Source: Saccharum officinarum
Taxonomy: Eukaryota; Streptophyta; Magnoliopsida; Poales; Poaceae
Direction of reading: 5' to 3'
NCBI GenBank assembly: GCA_020631735.1
Contig: CM036170.1
Coordinates: 69,145,737 to 69,209,736, forward strand
Length of the DNA stretch: 64,000 bases
The notes beneath the pieces are model-generated. The model was not told the DNA's origin. It saw nothing but the letters and a program-made list of their open reading frames with translations, and did not search any database. Of the stretch, positions 10,931 through 26,669 are shown piece after piece. Both the position numbers and the translations under genes were made by a program. Positions within the stretch are counted from its first letter, which is position 1; each line of letters opens with the position of its first letter.

Positions 10931-10943
10931 TAAGGGGGTTGGT
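10931..10943 (+). promoter_or_regulatory. Polypurine tract of the LARD
   Basis: TTTTTAAGGGGGTTGG directly precedes the 3' LTR. The position and G-rich purine core suit the plus-strand DNA primer, although the last bases contain two T residues. Confidence 0.65.
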
Positions 10944-15082
<4,139 letters not shown>

Positions 15083-15203
15083 CGGATGACTCCCAAAAGA
15101 GCTCTGTCTTCGTAATCAGCTCATCTAACTTGCTACACCATGTCTCAGGATCAAAAGCATGTCTTGCAGCCTCGTCCTCCCTAGCTTGTTCTTCTTCCTC
15201 TGC
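15083..15203 (-). pseudogene. Exon of the minus-strand gene, cut by the LARD
   Basis: On the minus strand, CTAATTGTCTCTCAAG is a good acceptor before 15203. The following 40 codons are open and acidic, including AEEEEQAREDEAARHAFDPE, then WCSKLDELITKTELFWESS, running directly into the LARD target site. With the element and one duplication removed, the frame continues across 3216 to a TAA after about 18 residues, or to a donor within the GC-rich repeat. It is on the same strand and of similar helical, charged composition as the exons at 988-1939, so I infer one gene broken by the insertion. The protein is not recognised. The 5' exons have not been found and may lie in 15.7-16.2 kb or beyond the solo LTR. 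Confidence 0.5.
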
Positions 15204-15362
15204 CTTGAGAGACAATTAGTTTGTCCTGTGAAAATCATAAAGTCGTTCAGGAACGCCAAGAGTAATTCGACACAAAAATTCTACAAACAATATACTTTTG
15301 AGTAAGATGCAAAATCGAATTGCAACAGCTAGCTAATTAAATGCTAACTTAAAATAATCTTA
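15204..15362. other. Intron-like DNA, no feature
   Basis: AT-rich sequence between the exon and the MITE; nothing further is supported. Confidence 0.3.
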
Positions 15363-15687
15363 GGGGGGTGTTTAGTTCCTCCAAAAAATTTTCAACCCGT
15401 CACATCGGATGTTTAAACACATGCATAGAGTATTAAATATAGACGAAAAAATAACTAATTACACAGATTGCGATAAATTTACGAGAAGAATTTTTAAGCC
15501 TAATTAATCCATGATTTGACAATGTCATGTACAGTAAACATATGCTAATAACGAATTAATTAGGCTTAATAAATTTGTCTCGCGGTTTCTAGGCCAGTTA
15601 TGTAATTAGTTTTTTTATTAGTATCCGAATACCCCTTCCGATATCCCATGCACACGAAAATTTTTCACCCCAGCAACTAAACACCCC
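15363..15687. repeat. Tourist-like MITE with TTA duplication
   Basis: A 325-bp element starting GGGGGGTGTTTAGTT and ending CAACTAAACACCCC, flanked on both sides by TTA (15360-15362 and 15688-15690). Short inverted ends and a TTA duplication identify a PIF/Harbinger-derived Tourist MITE. The interior has an imperfect inverted repeat (AAGCCTAATTAATCC and AATTAATTAGGCTTAAT). This copy anchors the family assignment of the similar repeats at 140, 2857, 43149 and 60940. Confidence 0.85.
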
Positions 15688-15690
15688 TTA

Positions 15691-16232
15691 ACTGTCGACA
15701 TTGAAATAGATAGAGATTCAGACCTTTGCCCCTCGTCAGCAGTTAGGCTCAACCAGCAGAGGGTGGTTGAATCCGCCACAGAGGTTCATGTATGGCGATG
15801 ACTGCGGGTGAGGGCGACGACGTTGCTCGAGGGCGATGATGGCGGCCGAGGGCCGCGCGACGGCGAGGACACTGCAAGTCTGCAAGATCCTAGCGGGTGA
15901 GGGCGACGGCCGCCGCCGTGTGTCGAGCGAAACTGTCGGGCGGATTAAGGATGCCGATTCCTTTTCTCGCTCGCGCCGTGGATGGAGTGACAGGCGGACA
16001 TATCTTGTCGCTTCGTGCGTGTTTGGCATCGCGGTGTGGAAAGCCGGGGTACAGGCAGGCGGACAGAAAAGGAAGGGAGGGCATCGTAACCGCACCATGG
16101 CCCGTGGCCCGTGGGTACGCATGGGCGGGTAAACTAATCGCTGGTGAAAAAAACAGTGTCGGGAGGGTGACGGACACAGGATTAGCGGCAGGAACGTAAG
16201 ATCGTGTACGTAAGACATCTTACGGCCCCACA
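15691..16232. other. GC-rich segment, possible first exon of the disrupted gene
   Basis: A sharp GC-rich island (about 15760-16190) in AT-rich surroundings, as grass first exons often are. Minus-strand frames are open for 95-165 codons, rich in Pro, Ser and Arg, without a recognisable domain or a convincing ATG. A 5' UTR or first exon of the minus-strand gene is possible but unproven. Confidence 0.25.
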
Positions 16233-17019
16233 CTAAGATTAATTAGTACAGTTAGATTTAAAGTAAATTCTTTATTAAAGTACGTATCTCTTGACAAATA
16301 ATATTAATAATACACTAATGACACCAAATAGCTATAATATGAAAATTTATCTCATGACAAATAATATTTATTTAATATCATAAACATTAATAATATATAC
16401 AATAGTCATCCTTAATATGCTTTAACTTGCTATGGTATGCTAGAATTGCATTTTTTTGGATGGAGGGACTTTTCAACGATCAGTTCATGAAATATTCCAC
16501 TTTCCGGTCATCATCGCGATAGATGAACAATCGTTTTTTAGGTTTCATTGTAAAAAAAATCATTTTTAGGCTTCTCCAAATTAAACGCCATGTCTGATTT
16601 TGTATTGTTTAATTCTATCATTATTTAGATACAGAAAAAATGGTGAAATCATAATCTTATGAGTTGTTCTTTTAATTTAGGGACTCTTGTGTTCTTATCT
16701 CAAATTTAAAGTCTATCTGCAACCTTATCTTTATTTTTTAGCTTCGTTATGTTGCCCTGCTTTTTCAAAACGATAAACTCTCCTTAGGACGTCCCCAAGG
16801 GGATGGCCAAATCGTTAGTACTGGAAATAATAAAAAATAGAATAGTGGGGAGGGCATGCATGGGAAACAGCAGAGCGGAGAGAGAGCCCTTCCTTGAAGA
16901 ACGAGAGAGACCAGCGACGATGGAAGTGCTAGCTCGTGCTTCTCTCACCTACGCAACCAATAGACTTTGCACATAGCTAGCGATTTTACTGTCGTTGGGG
17001 ACTCCGTCCAGACGCCACG
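16233..17019. other. Intergenic, no gene seen
   Basis: AT-rich to about 16800, then a mixed stretch with GAGAGAGAGCCC and GAACGAGAGAGACC. No ORF, RNA or complete repeat is supported. It ends at the TTTCC duplication of the solo LTR. Confidence 0.4.
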
Positions 17020-19285
17020 TTTCCTGTAACACCCCTGGTGTTACGAGCTCGCTTAGCACTTTGACTTAGACCTAAGAGAAATCAAATAAACAGAGAAAGT
17101 TAGCTTACTTAACACGAAGAGGTGTTAATGAAAGTCCTAACGGGATGGTTATGATAAGTAGTGTTAGCCTTTGGCGCGAAAAACAATTTATAAGAACAAG
17201 ATAAAATATAACATGAGCAGGCTATGTAGTTAAAAATGCAATTTGTATTTTGGGAGGATGAAATTGTTAACTAATATTTTTGGGGGAACACAAAGATATC
17301 AATCTGAGATTAGGATAAACTCTTTCGTTAGGTCGGCAACGTTTGAACTTATGTTTAAAAACATCCTCTTTGGGGAATTTTAGTAAGCGAAGTAGTTAAA
17401 TAAGTGCGCTAGTTTTTGATCACATGACTTAGCTTAACGTATGGGTTATGGTATGAGATGCTTGTTGGGTGAAACCGTTGAGGTTTAGACCTTTTAAAAA
17501 CTAAAGTTAAAGTGATGATAATGGTTAGCTCGAACCGGACCCCTAGTTCTCCCTAAGTCCGAAGGAACAATAGGCAATGCTACTTGAGCACTTACTTTCT
17601 AGCAAAAAATGTTTAAGCAATGGCTTCATGTCTTTGCGCTAACGATTGCTTCTAAGTAAGCACTTGGGCATGGGGTAGACCGTAGTTGGGTTAGGTGTCA
17701 CGCTGCTCTCGTAGAATTTATCCGAACATTGTTAGAACGCGCTGTGAGTCGGGTGTCAACACTTAGTTCGCGAACTGGTGATCGGCATAGCGAAGCTATG
17801 TTGGCTTTCGTGTGCCTCTTTCTCCAGTTACTCTCCGGTTGTGGTGTTTGCCTGGGTAGGTAGCTGGTAGTGTTGGCCGTAGGCTAGTAGGATCGGCTTG
17901 ACCTCAATCGTGAAGTCAGCGACCTTCGCTTGGCTTTAAAATCCTGCACGATTCTGTTCCGGCTGGTTGGCCCCGTGGGCGCGTTCAGTGCGCGCGCAAG
18001 CGTTGCTGGTGCCAGGCTCCAGCCGTGGCCAGGCCACCGTCGCTAGACGGCCCGTGGGCCGCTCAGTGCCGCGCGGCGTCCGGGGCCTTGCGTTGGCCCG
18101 CCCTGGCTGGCCGCGGCCTAGCTCCCGATGCCGCTGTGCCGAGCGCAGAGCTGAGCCGTGGCGACAGCTGTGTCACTAGGCCGACGTGGCGCCCACCCTG
18201 CCATGCGATCCAAGGACCCGCCATGACGCTGCCCACCTCCGTTGTCAAGTCAGGATTAATGCCTTGTCGCGTGTCTCACTGCCTGTCGCGCCTGGTGGGG
18301 GACCCCGGCCGCACTGTTAGCGACGACTCTCTGCTCTGCTTGCCGCAAGGCGACGCCACTGGCCCCCCGCTCGGGTTGGCCGCTTATATTCAAGAGCGCA
18401 CGCCAAGCGGCCGTGACGGTGCCGATGGCCCCGGTCACAGTGACGATGGGATGCCTCACTGACTCGCTTGCCTCCGCTAGTTGTACCCGGTGCCCTTCTT
18501 AGCCGTTGATCGGCCATGGCCGCGCTTAGACACCTTGCTCAACCCAAGCACCTTCGCGTTCGACAGCAGAGTTGTCTTTCACCTCCAAATTCGCACGGCC
18601 CGGACCATCCCAATTCAATTCTTGCAACAGCGATGTCGCCATAGGAGTTACCGAGCCACGCCTCCCACATCGATTCATGTTCGTGCACCGTTGGCGGCGA
18701 ATGTTGAGTTTCCCCGCAGCTGGCCGCTTTTCTGACTGGAGCATTGGACGTTGCAGGGGAGTATTAATTCTTCATTTTAATTTGATTCCTTGTACCGATT
18801 AGTTTTTCTTGATGCCCCAATGCCTATGCTTCCCTTAGTTCGGCTAGCGACCTCGCCGTTGATGATGTGACGCAGTGGTGCCAACCTCAGAGCGCGCGCG
18901 GCCTGGCTGCTCGCACGTGGTCGGTTCTCCTCCGCCTCCCTGCGTTTCAACCGTCATCGTAGTAGCCTTTGGGGTAAGTCGCTTATGCTCAAGTACCATT
19001 TATGTTGCCTCGTCGTAGCCTAGAAGCGTCGGAACGGCATCGCCATCACCAGAGAGGCGCTGTTTCAGACTGTCGCCGTGGCCAGATCGCGGTAGTGCCC
19101 CGTTAGCCACCAAATCACCGCCTAGGGTGCCACTTTTGTTCCTAGATGCTCGTGGGCTTGTTCGTTTGACCGGCACCTCGTTCTCTTACCCGGTGGAACC
19201 GTTGGGTGCCGTCGGAGCGTCACGCCGTCGCACGCGCGCGCCCAGGGGTCTCCCCATTGTAAAGACAGGTTAGTCTGAGGGCCTA

Positions 19286-22200
19286 TGTCACAGAACCTCC
19301 TAATTATGATGGTCCACATGTACCTGTCATTGTCATAATGACCTCTGACAGCCATATTTATGTACCTCATAACCTAAAGGTCTGCTTTCCTCCGAACAGG
19401 ATCCAATTATAGGAGTATTGCAATATTACAACAGTTTATTCAAAATACTATCAGAGTAAAAGAGTGGAAGTCTTACATAACTTAAGTTTACAAACTACAG
19501 TTTCAAACCTAAAACCATAAGTAGCATTATTACAAACCAGTAGTAGTGGAGTATCAGTAGTAACTTTATTACAACACCCAAACGAGGTGCCTTGCCTGGA
19601 GGCCACACAGCCTATTCGTCGTCACTTTCTTTAATGACAACGGTCATGCAGCAAGGCTCAAAGCAGACTTGCTCATGCACCGCACTTGCAACAAGGGTTT
19701 AACAAACCTTGAGTACTGAAAGTACTCAACAAGACTTACCCGACTAAGAAAAAGATTCCAAGGGCATGCTAGCTTTAGGGAATCAAGGTACGGGTATTCA
19801 AGAACCAAAATTATTTTGCAGAAAAGCTTACTAAAGTAAGTCTTTATTTTCAATATTTTACTTTTATCATTGATGGTTCATTAACCAATTCTAAGTGATC
19901 CTAATCTAGATCAAAGTAATTCTCACCAAATTCTTTCTTATTCTTTCAACATTCTCCATTTCTTACTACGATGCAAGATAGGCGATCGAGTCTCCATAAC
20001 TGAGGAGCAACGACGATTTGAACCGATTATACCTAGCTGGGAATCTCTATCCTCACGACATATGTAGAACCAAAACTTGCATATGCCAACCCTCATTTAG
20101 ATCTCTCAAGACCAGAATGTGTCTATCGCCACTCGAGAGTACAGTACTCCTCGAACCCGGCCCAATTCTAGCCTCGAGAGTACACGCTACTCCCACATCA
20201 CTCCACTCCCAGTGCGAGGTTGGACGTTCTTGTAATGGAATCACTAACATCTTGGGCTTACCCAAGGCATGAGGCTAGTTGCAAAGTCTCAAAACACAAA
20301 CAGAACTACATCGAACGGTCCTTAACTGACAAGGCAAAAACACTGCATTGAGACTTCTTTCTTAATGCAAGTTAGCAGTAGCCAAACCACCCGCCCGATC
20401 TTCAGTTTTATTCTTACGTTCCATTATTCCTCAAGTATGCCATCATGACCATATAAACTTTTTATTTAAAAGCCTAACTCATTAAGCATAGAGAAGTATA
20501 ACTATGTATTTTCAATAAAACAGGTATCAAGGGTGATATCACAATAATCAAGGATGATAATGTAGCAATTGGGTTATCACTCAATTTCTAATTACTTAAT
20601 GCAATAAACCATAATACCAGTGATAAAGATTTGTAAAACTCAAGGAAGGGTTTAAATGCACCGGGGCTTGCCTTGCTCGGACGAGACGACTGGTTCGGGC
20701 TCCACGTCTCCGGCGTCTGGTCCATAACCCACTAAAGACAGCTCTTCTCTGGAGGCTTGCTCGACAGCGCTTACTTCCTCGAAAGCGGGAACTACACGAG
20801 CATATGACATGCTTTACATGATGCGGTGATAAACATGATGCTTGATGATATACCACGATTAATAACTTGAGTACAACTTTCCATCGCGGTACAGTTACAA
20901 ACCAATAGAACTCACTACTCACAGTAATTTACATTAAGCAACATCATTATTTCTTAAGGAACATGTTAATCATGAGCTCAACCAAGTAATTAACGTGCCA
21001 AGGATCATTAAGAGTTAATGACCCAAGGTCATCACTCAATCAAAAAGACACACAACACTTAAAGTTATCGATTTAACATTAGTTAATTACTTAAATAATT
21101 AAGGCATAAATTAAGAATAAATTAAAATTTATCTAATTGAGCTCAAACTTTTTTATAGATTGATCATGGTCTAAAACACTGTCAAAACAAATTTTATGAT
21201 TTTTGGATTAATATTTTAATTACTAAAATTCCTGAAAGTTGCATTTAATATTTAATTTAGCTAATTAAATAACTTGCAAAAAGTAATCAAAATTGACATT
21301 TAATAATTTTCCTAGATATTTTACACCCTGAAAAGCTTACGCAAAAATTTTTATTATTTTTGGAGCTCTACAAAAATTCTATCGAAATAAACAAAAACTA
21401 TCACTATTCACATTTTTGAAAAAGAAAAACAAATCAGCAACACGGGCTGCTGCTTCTCTTCTTCTCCCGGATTGGCCCAGCAAAACACGCGCTCGCGCGG
21501 CCCACCCCCGTGCACTAGCGCTCTTCCTCGCCCGCTCTCTCGGCCCAATAAATGGCCAGGCCGTCCCAGCAAAACGCGCGCTCACTCTCTCCCGCTCGCT
21601 CACTGACACACCGGCCCCGCCTGTCATCCCTCTCCTCTCTCTCTCTCGCTCTCTCTTCCCGCGGCCCAGCCACGACGGCACGGTGGCCGGCCGGCGACCA
21701 CGACACCGGTGACCCAACGAAACTGACTAACACGATCTATACCACACCGCGAACCTCATCGGACAACTTGAACAACCACAGACCCCCTGGAGCTGGTACC
21801 TCACCGGCCATGGCGGCACGGTGGTCGCGGCTCACGGCACGCCGACGACATGAGCTAGTAGCGACTAAATTGAAGGCATGGGAAGCGGCAGCAGCTCACC
21901 GCGAGTGCAGTGGGGCAACCAGGCGGCGCGGAGGGACAGTGGAGGTGGCTGGCCACGTGAAGCGGCACAATGGTCACGGTTCACCGGAGAAGAGAAAAGA
22001 GATGGCCGTGCGGGTGCTTCGGGCAAAATTGGTTGGTGTATGCGGCCTAGGAGGTGCGCGGGAGCAAGGCGAACTCGATGGTGCGGTTGTTTTAGCCAGA
22101 GGCAGCTCAACGGCGGCAACAGTGAGCGGCCGAGCTGAGCGGCGGTGGTAAAAACAGATAAAGGAAAAGAGAAAAGTGACGGCGGCTGTGCGGCTTGCTT

Positions 22201-23339
22201 ATGTAGATGGCCAGGGAACTTGACGCGGCTGCAGGAAGGCGCGCGCGATTTCGAGCTAGCCAGCTGGGGTATGCGAGAAGGCCGTGGAAGGCCACGGTGG
22301 CTCGCCGGCGCCCATGTCGTCCGCTGCCCGGCGTTGATTCGTCGGTGTACTGTAGCACCCCCAACACACATGAACCCTTGATCTGTTTTTGCTAAATTAC
22401 TCCCAAAATCATGTAGTGACTTGAAAAATTATCAAAATATGAAATCTTTAGAATTTCAAGCTCTACAAGTTTCATGTTGAACACTTTCTCAAATTCAAAC
22501 TAGATTTTGAAATTTGAATTTGGAATAAAAAAGGGACACTTTTTTAGAATTTGGTAATTTAGAAATTACTTTAAATTTTATATTGAAACTTCAAAAACTC
22601 CAAATACCAAAGTTGTACATCTAGCCAAGACCTACAAATTTTCTATTTAAATCATTTTCAAATTCTACTTTTATTTTGAAATTTGAGTTTGGGGATGAAA
22701 ATGGGTCAAATTTAAAATTTGCTTCTTTTCAAAATTACTCAAAATTTTTCATTGAAACTTTAAAAACTCAAAACATCAAACTTGTAGCCCTTGAAAAGAT
22801 CTACAAACTTGATTTTAAACTTTTTCCCAAATTTTTCTTAGATTTTGAATTATTCAAAAAGAGGTAAAATTAGGGATTTGAATTTAGGGTTTTCGGAAGA
22901 ATTTCAAAATGAAACTTGTTGCTATTTTAATTGGTGATTATTTAGTGATAAAACCATGATCCAAGGGCATCATTGAGTCAAGCATCACATGTTTGACCAA
23001 ATCCTACTCTTGGTTGACCAAGTTGACTTTTGAAAATATTTTAATAATTATCCAAATTTGAATTCAAATTCGAATTGGAAAACTCGCGACAAGTTTTGGA
23101 TTCCAAATTCAAACTCAAACTTGAAGCTCCATTTTATGTGTTGGACTTGAGTTTATACCCTACACTTGACACTAGTGTATAACACAATTATACACCTCAA
23201 ATTACGTAGGACATAAACTAAGTATTTACGGTGATATTCGAAATTAGGGTTTTCGATTCGAGCCACACAACTCAGAAGCACATCCAACCTAAGAATGTAA
23301 ACTCATTTTAGTAGTCTCCATAACACCAGATGTGTTACA
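19286..23339 (-). mobile_element. Nested solo LTR (minus strand)
   Basis: On the minus strand it starts TGTAACACATCTGGTG at 23339 and ends TTCTGTGACA at 19286, flanked by GCCTA on both sides (19281-19285 and 23340-23344). At 4054 bp, with no partner LTR, it is a solo LTR. It shares with the LARD LTRs the starting palindrome and a conserved segment (19700-19745; CTTGAGTACTGAAAGTACTC and ACTTACCCG). The GC-rich block at 21440-22330 gives long overlapping ORFs on both strands that I treat as noncoding LTR sequence. Confidence 0.9.
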
Positions 23340-24701
23340 GCCTAGATGCAAAGCGACTCCCGGTAGAAATAGTAGTTAGTGTGGTTTTGCTTTTGCGTAG
23401 AAGAGAAGGGTCTCTTTTGCGAGGTTGTCGGCGCGCGGGCCGTGCTTGAGATCGAGCCGCGTTGCTGGGCCGTCGTTGCCAAGCGCGCTGTCACTCTCGG
23501 GTAGGCCAATTAGCCTGCTGGGCCGGATGGCCGCGCGCGGTCGCGCCTCCGCGCGGGCTGCGTTGGGCCGCTGGGGCAGGTTTGGTTGCCGCCGGCCCGT
23601 TTAGAATTCTAGGACGATTTCTAATTTAGTTCTAAGCTAAACTTGTACAATTAAAATAGAATTTTGTAGGAGTCCAAAAATTGTGAAACCAATTTCGTTA
23701 GGGCCCTAAAATCATGATCTATCTAAGGGCATAATTGGTTCATGTAGTTTCACAATATTTCTAGGCTTGCTCTAATTATTTTGAGATGCTTAAAAATTAT
23801 TAAATGTAGACTCGTAGGAATTTTTGTAGCAAAATGATGATGGTGTTAGCTTTGAAAATTTTACAGTAAACTCCTAATATTATTATCTATTCACTATAAT
23901 TTCTGTGGCTCCAGAATAATTAAATTGTTAGGGTAGCCAATGAACCCTAAAATGAATACATGTGTTAATCGATAAAATGATAAAGCAACACCTCGAGTTG
24001 GTTTACAAAACATTTGTCGAGAAAGTAATGTCTTTGTTCAGCAACGTGGGTACGTGACCTAGTGCGTTAGCCATTAGAGTTAGCTCGTTAGCTTGCGAAA
24101 CGTATCGTGTTCTCCTAGTTGCAATTATCATTGTCTATTTATGTCTTCTCGTTGCATCCACGAATGTCATAATAGGAGCGATGATGGATCGTGAAGTCAC
24201 CCGGAGGTAGCAGAAAAGATGGTGCCTTGATGATTGTGTCACCATGGTGGAGTGCTAACTTTAGTTATATTTTTACCCAGGCAAGCTCCGGTGCATAACC
24301 CGTATGACTTTTGCACTTTATTTGATGCTTGTGCATTAAGTTTAAAGGAGTTGAATGGAACCCACTTGTATATCCTTTCCTATGAGTCTTAGGGCATGTA
24401 CAACCCACAGGCGGGGGTCCGTCTCTGAGCGTCTCAAATCTATCATACAGACATGTATAAAGACAGATCATACAACCCACAGACAGGGGGTCTGTCTCTA
24501 AGCTGTTTAATGTTTTGCATGTAGCTAGGATCAACTATAAATAAATTTGTGTATACCATTGTGTGACTACTTGATATAAAATGTATCATGGATAAATAAG
24601 AGCAACATTATTACAATATTTTTTAAAACCATCAATATAATAATTATATTATATATAGTTGCAACGCCTTTTGTCTAATTTTCTTTGTTTCCATAGTGTT
24701 G

Positions 24702-26031
24702 TCATATGTGCTCGATTAGATCCTTCTTGAGTTTTCTATGTGTTGGCCGAGCTTTGATAGCGGAATTTCTACGAAGTGCCTCTGTGAAGGTAGGATCAAG
24801 GTTGTCGCTTGTACGCACTTCAGGTGGGAGCACTATCGTCACACTTGCATTCTCATTCAAATCTAAGACTTCTCTAATTGAATCCTTCTCATCTTCCACT
24901 ATCATATTGTGAAGGATAACACAAGCTTGCATTATGTTGATAACGTCCCCCTGCTTCCATAACCTTGCAGGTCGACAAACAATATCAAAGCGTGATTGCA
25001 GCACACCAAATGCACACTCAACATCTTTCCTCGCCCCTTCTTGCATCAATGCAAATAATTTGTCTTCGGCTGACTGAGGGGCCGTTACTGTCTTCATGAA
25101 TACCGCCCATTCTGGATATATTTTATTGGCAAGATAGTAACCCATGTCATACTGTGTTCCGTTTACATTATAGTGTACCACAGGAGCTTCCCCTTTTATT
25201 GCGTGAATGAACAGTGGTGACTTGTTTAGAACGTTTATGTCGTTCTGGGGACCGGCGGTACCAAAGAAAGCATGCCATATACGAAGATCCCGAGTTGCCA
25301 CTGCTTCAAGGATCATAGTAGGAATGCCTTTGTCACTATGTGTGAACATGCCTGCCCAACCTTTTGGACAATTCTTCCATGCCCAATGCATACAATCGAT
25401 GCTTCCCAACATTCCTGGAAAACCACGAGCGTCATTTTCTTGTAAGATTTTTTTCCAGTTCATCGCTTCTTGGAGGGCGTAGATATTCTTCACCAAAAAT
25501 TTCAATCACTCCTTCAGCAATTTTTTCCAAAATATCCAAACAAGTGCTTGCAACAATCTTTAACACCTCATCTAGTTGATCAGCTGAGGTTCCATAAGCT
25601 AGCATCCTAATGGCAGCAATACACTTTTGAAGCGGTGAAAGTCCACCTCTACCAGTTGCATCGGGTCTTTGGGTGAAATAAGGAGACCAATCACTAAGTG
25701 TGTGCACGATACGTAGGAACAATGGCTTATTCATCCTAAATCTCCTACGGAACATCTCATCAGTGTAGATAGGATTTGCAGAAAAATAATTAGCGACAAG
25801 ATCTTCATGACCTGCTTCTCGATTCCTTGGTATGTACCTCCTTGGTCCACTATGTCGGCGGTGACGGCTTGATTCAGTTGATGCTTCTTCATCGATCCTG
25901 GCCTTGAATTCCTCTGCTGCCATATCTTCTAAGATTTCATCCTCTGCTAGCATATCTTCCACGGTGAACACCTCTGTAGGCTCAAAGTCTTCGGCATCTT
26001 GCAACTCGTCTTCTTCATCATGCGGCTCCAT
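24702..26031 (-). pseudogene. PIF/Harbinger transposase (DDE nuclease), one frameshift
   Basis: The N-terminal frame runs 26031-25432 (starts MEPHDEEDELQD; acidic head, then the conserved ANYFSANPIYTDEMFRRRFRM region). The frame then shifts within a run of seven T residues on the plus strand (25448-25454); one base fewer would restore continuity. The C-terminal frame continues to 24702. Catalytic motifs are present: GSIDCMHW (first Asp), GPQNDINVL (second Asp) and RKDVECAFGVLQSRF (Glu). Combined length of about 440 residues suits PIF/Harbinger transposases. In the cell the protein would cut and paste the element with the help of the Myb-like partner. The frameshift probably inactivates it, although a homopolymer error in the assembly is possible. 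Confidence 0.9.
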
Positions 26032-26333
26032 AGGAACTAACTACAGCAGGGTGGTGGAAGGGAGAAATGTACAGTGGGAGGATGCAATTGGTACCATTTT
26101 ATAGTACGAAAGCTAACACATTCACATACTAGTGGAGCACTAGTGACACAGAAGCCTCCATTTTTGAATGTAACTTATACTAGTGGAGCACTAGTGACAT
26201 GCATGGACCATTTATGGCCCTGTTCATCTGGCTTATAATCCGTCTTATTCGGCTTGGAACAGTATTTTTCTCTAGTCAACAGTGTCAGCTTATAATTTAT
26301 GAATGTAACTGATAATAGTGGAGCACCTCTATT

Positions 26334-26515
26334 CACATTCAGATAACTGATAACAGCTAGCAAGTTCCTGGACACATTCAGTTAACAGCTACCAAGTTCC
26401 TGGACACATTCAGATAACAACTAGCAAACGCAGGTTCACATTCAGATAACAGCTAGCAAAGCTCTGTTCACTAACAGATAAGATAAAAGTTCACTAACAG
26501 ATAGGATAAAATTTC
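26334..26515. repeat. Short direct repeats in the Harbinger element
   Basis: Four to five imperfect copies of a 25-40-base unit built on CACATTCAGATAACAGCTAGCAA, with variants GTTAACAGCTACC and ATAACAACTAGC, followed by two TTCACTAACAGATA units. Subterminal or intergenic repeats in such elements can bind the Myb-like protein, but that role here is a guess. Confidence 0.6.
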
Positions 26516-26669
26516 TAGATAGGATCAAGTTGCCGCAACATTCATATCTGCAAGTCGTCATAGCCCAGGTCCGCCAAAAAACCCTACACAAAATAGTCAT
26601 ATATGTATGTCAAGTTGGCAACACATGAAAATGATTGTTTAACATGTACAGGTTGCTCAACTTACCTGT

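Noticed and set aside
21379..22381. ORFs of up to 199 codons in the nested solo LTR
   Set aside because: GC-rich LTR block inside an element with clear borders; frames overlap on both strands and no domain is seen.
26216..26330. Possible nested MITE (GGCCCTGTTCATCTGGC start)
   Set aside because: The left end resembles a common grass MITE, but no matching right end or duplication is visible.
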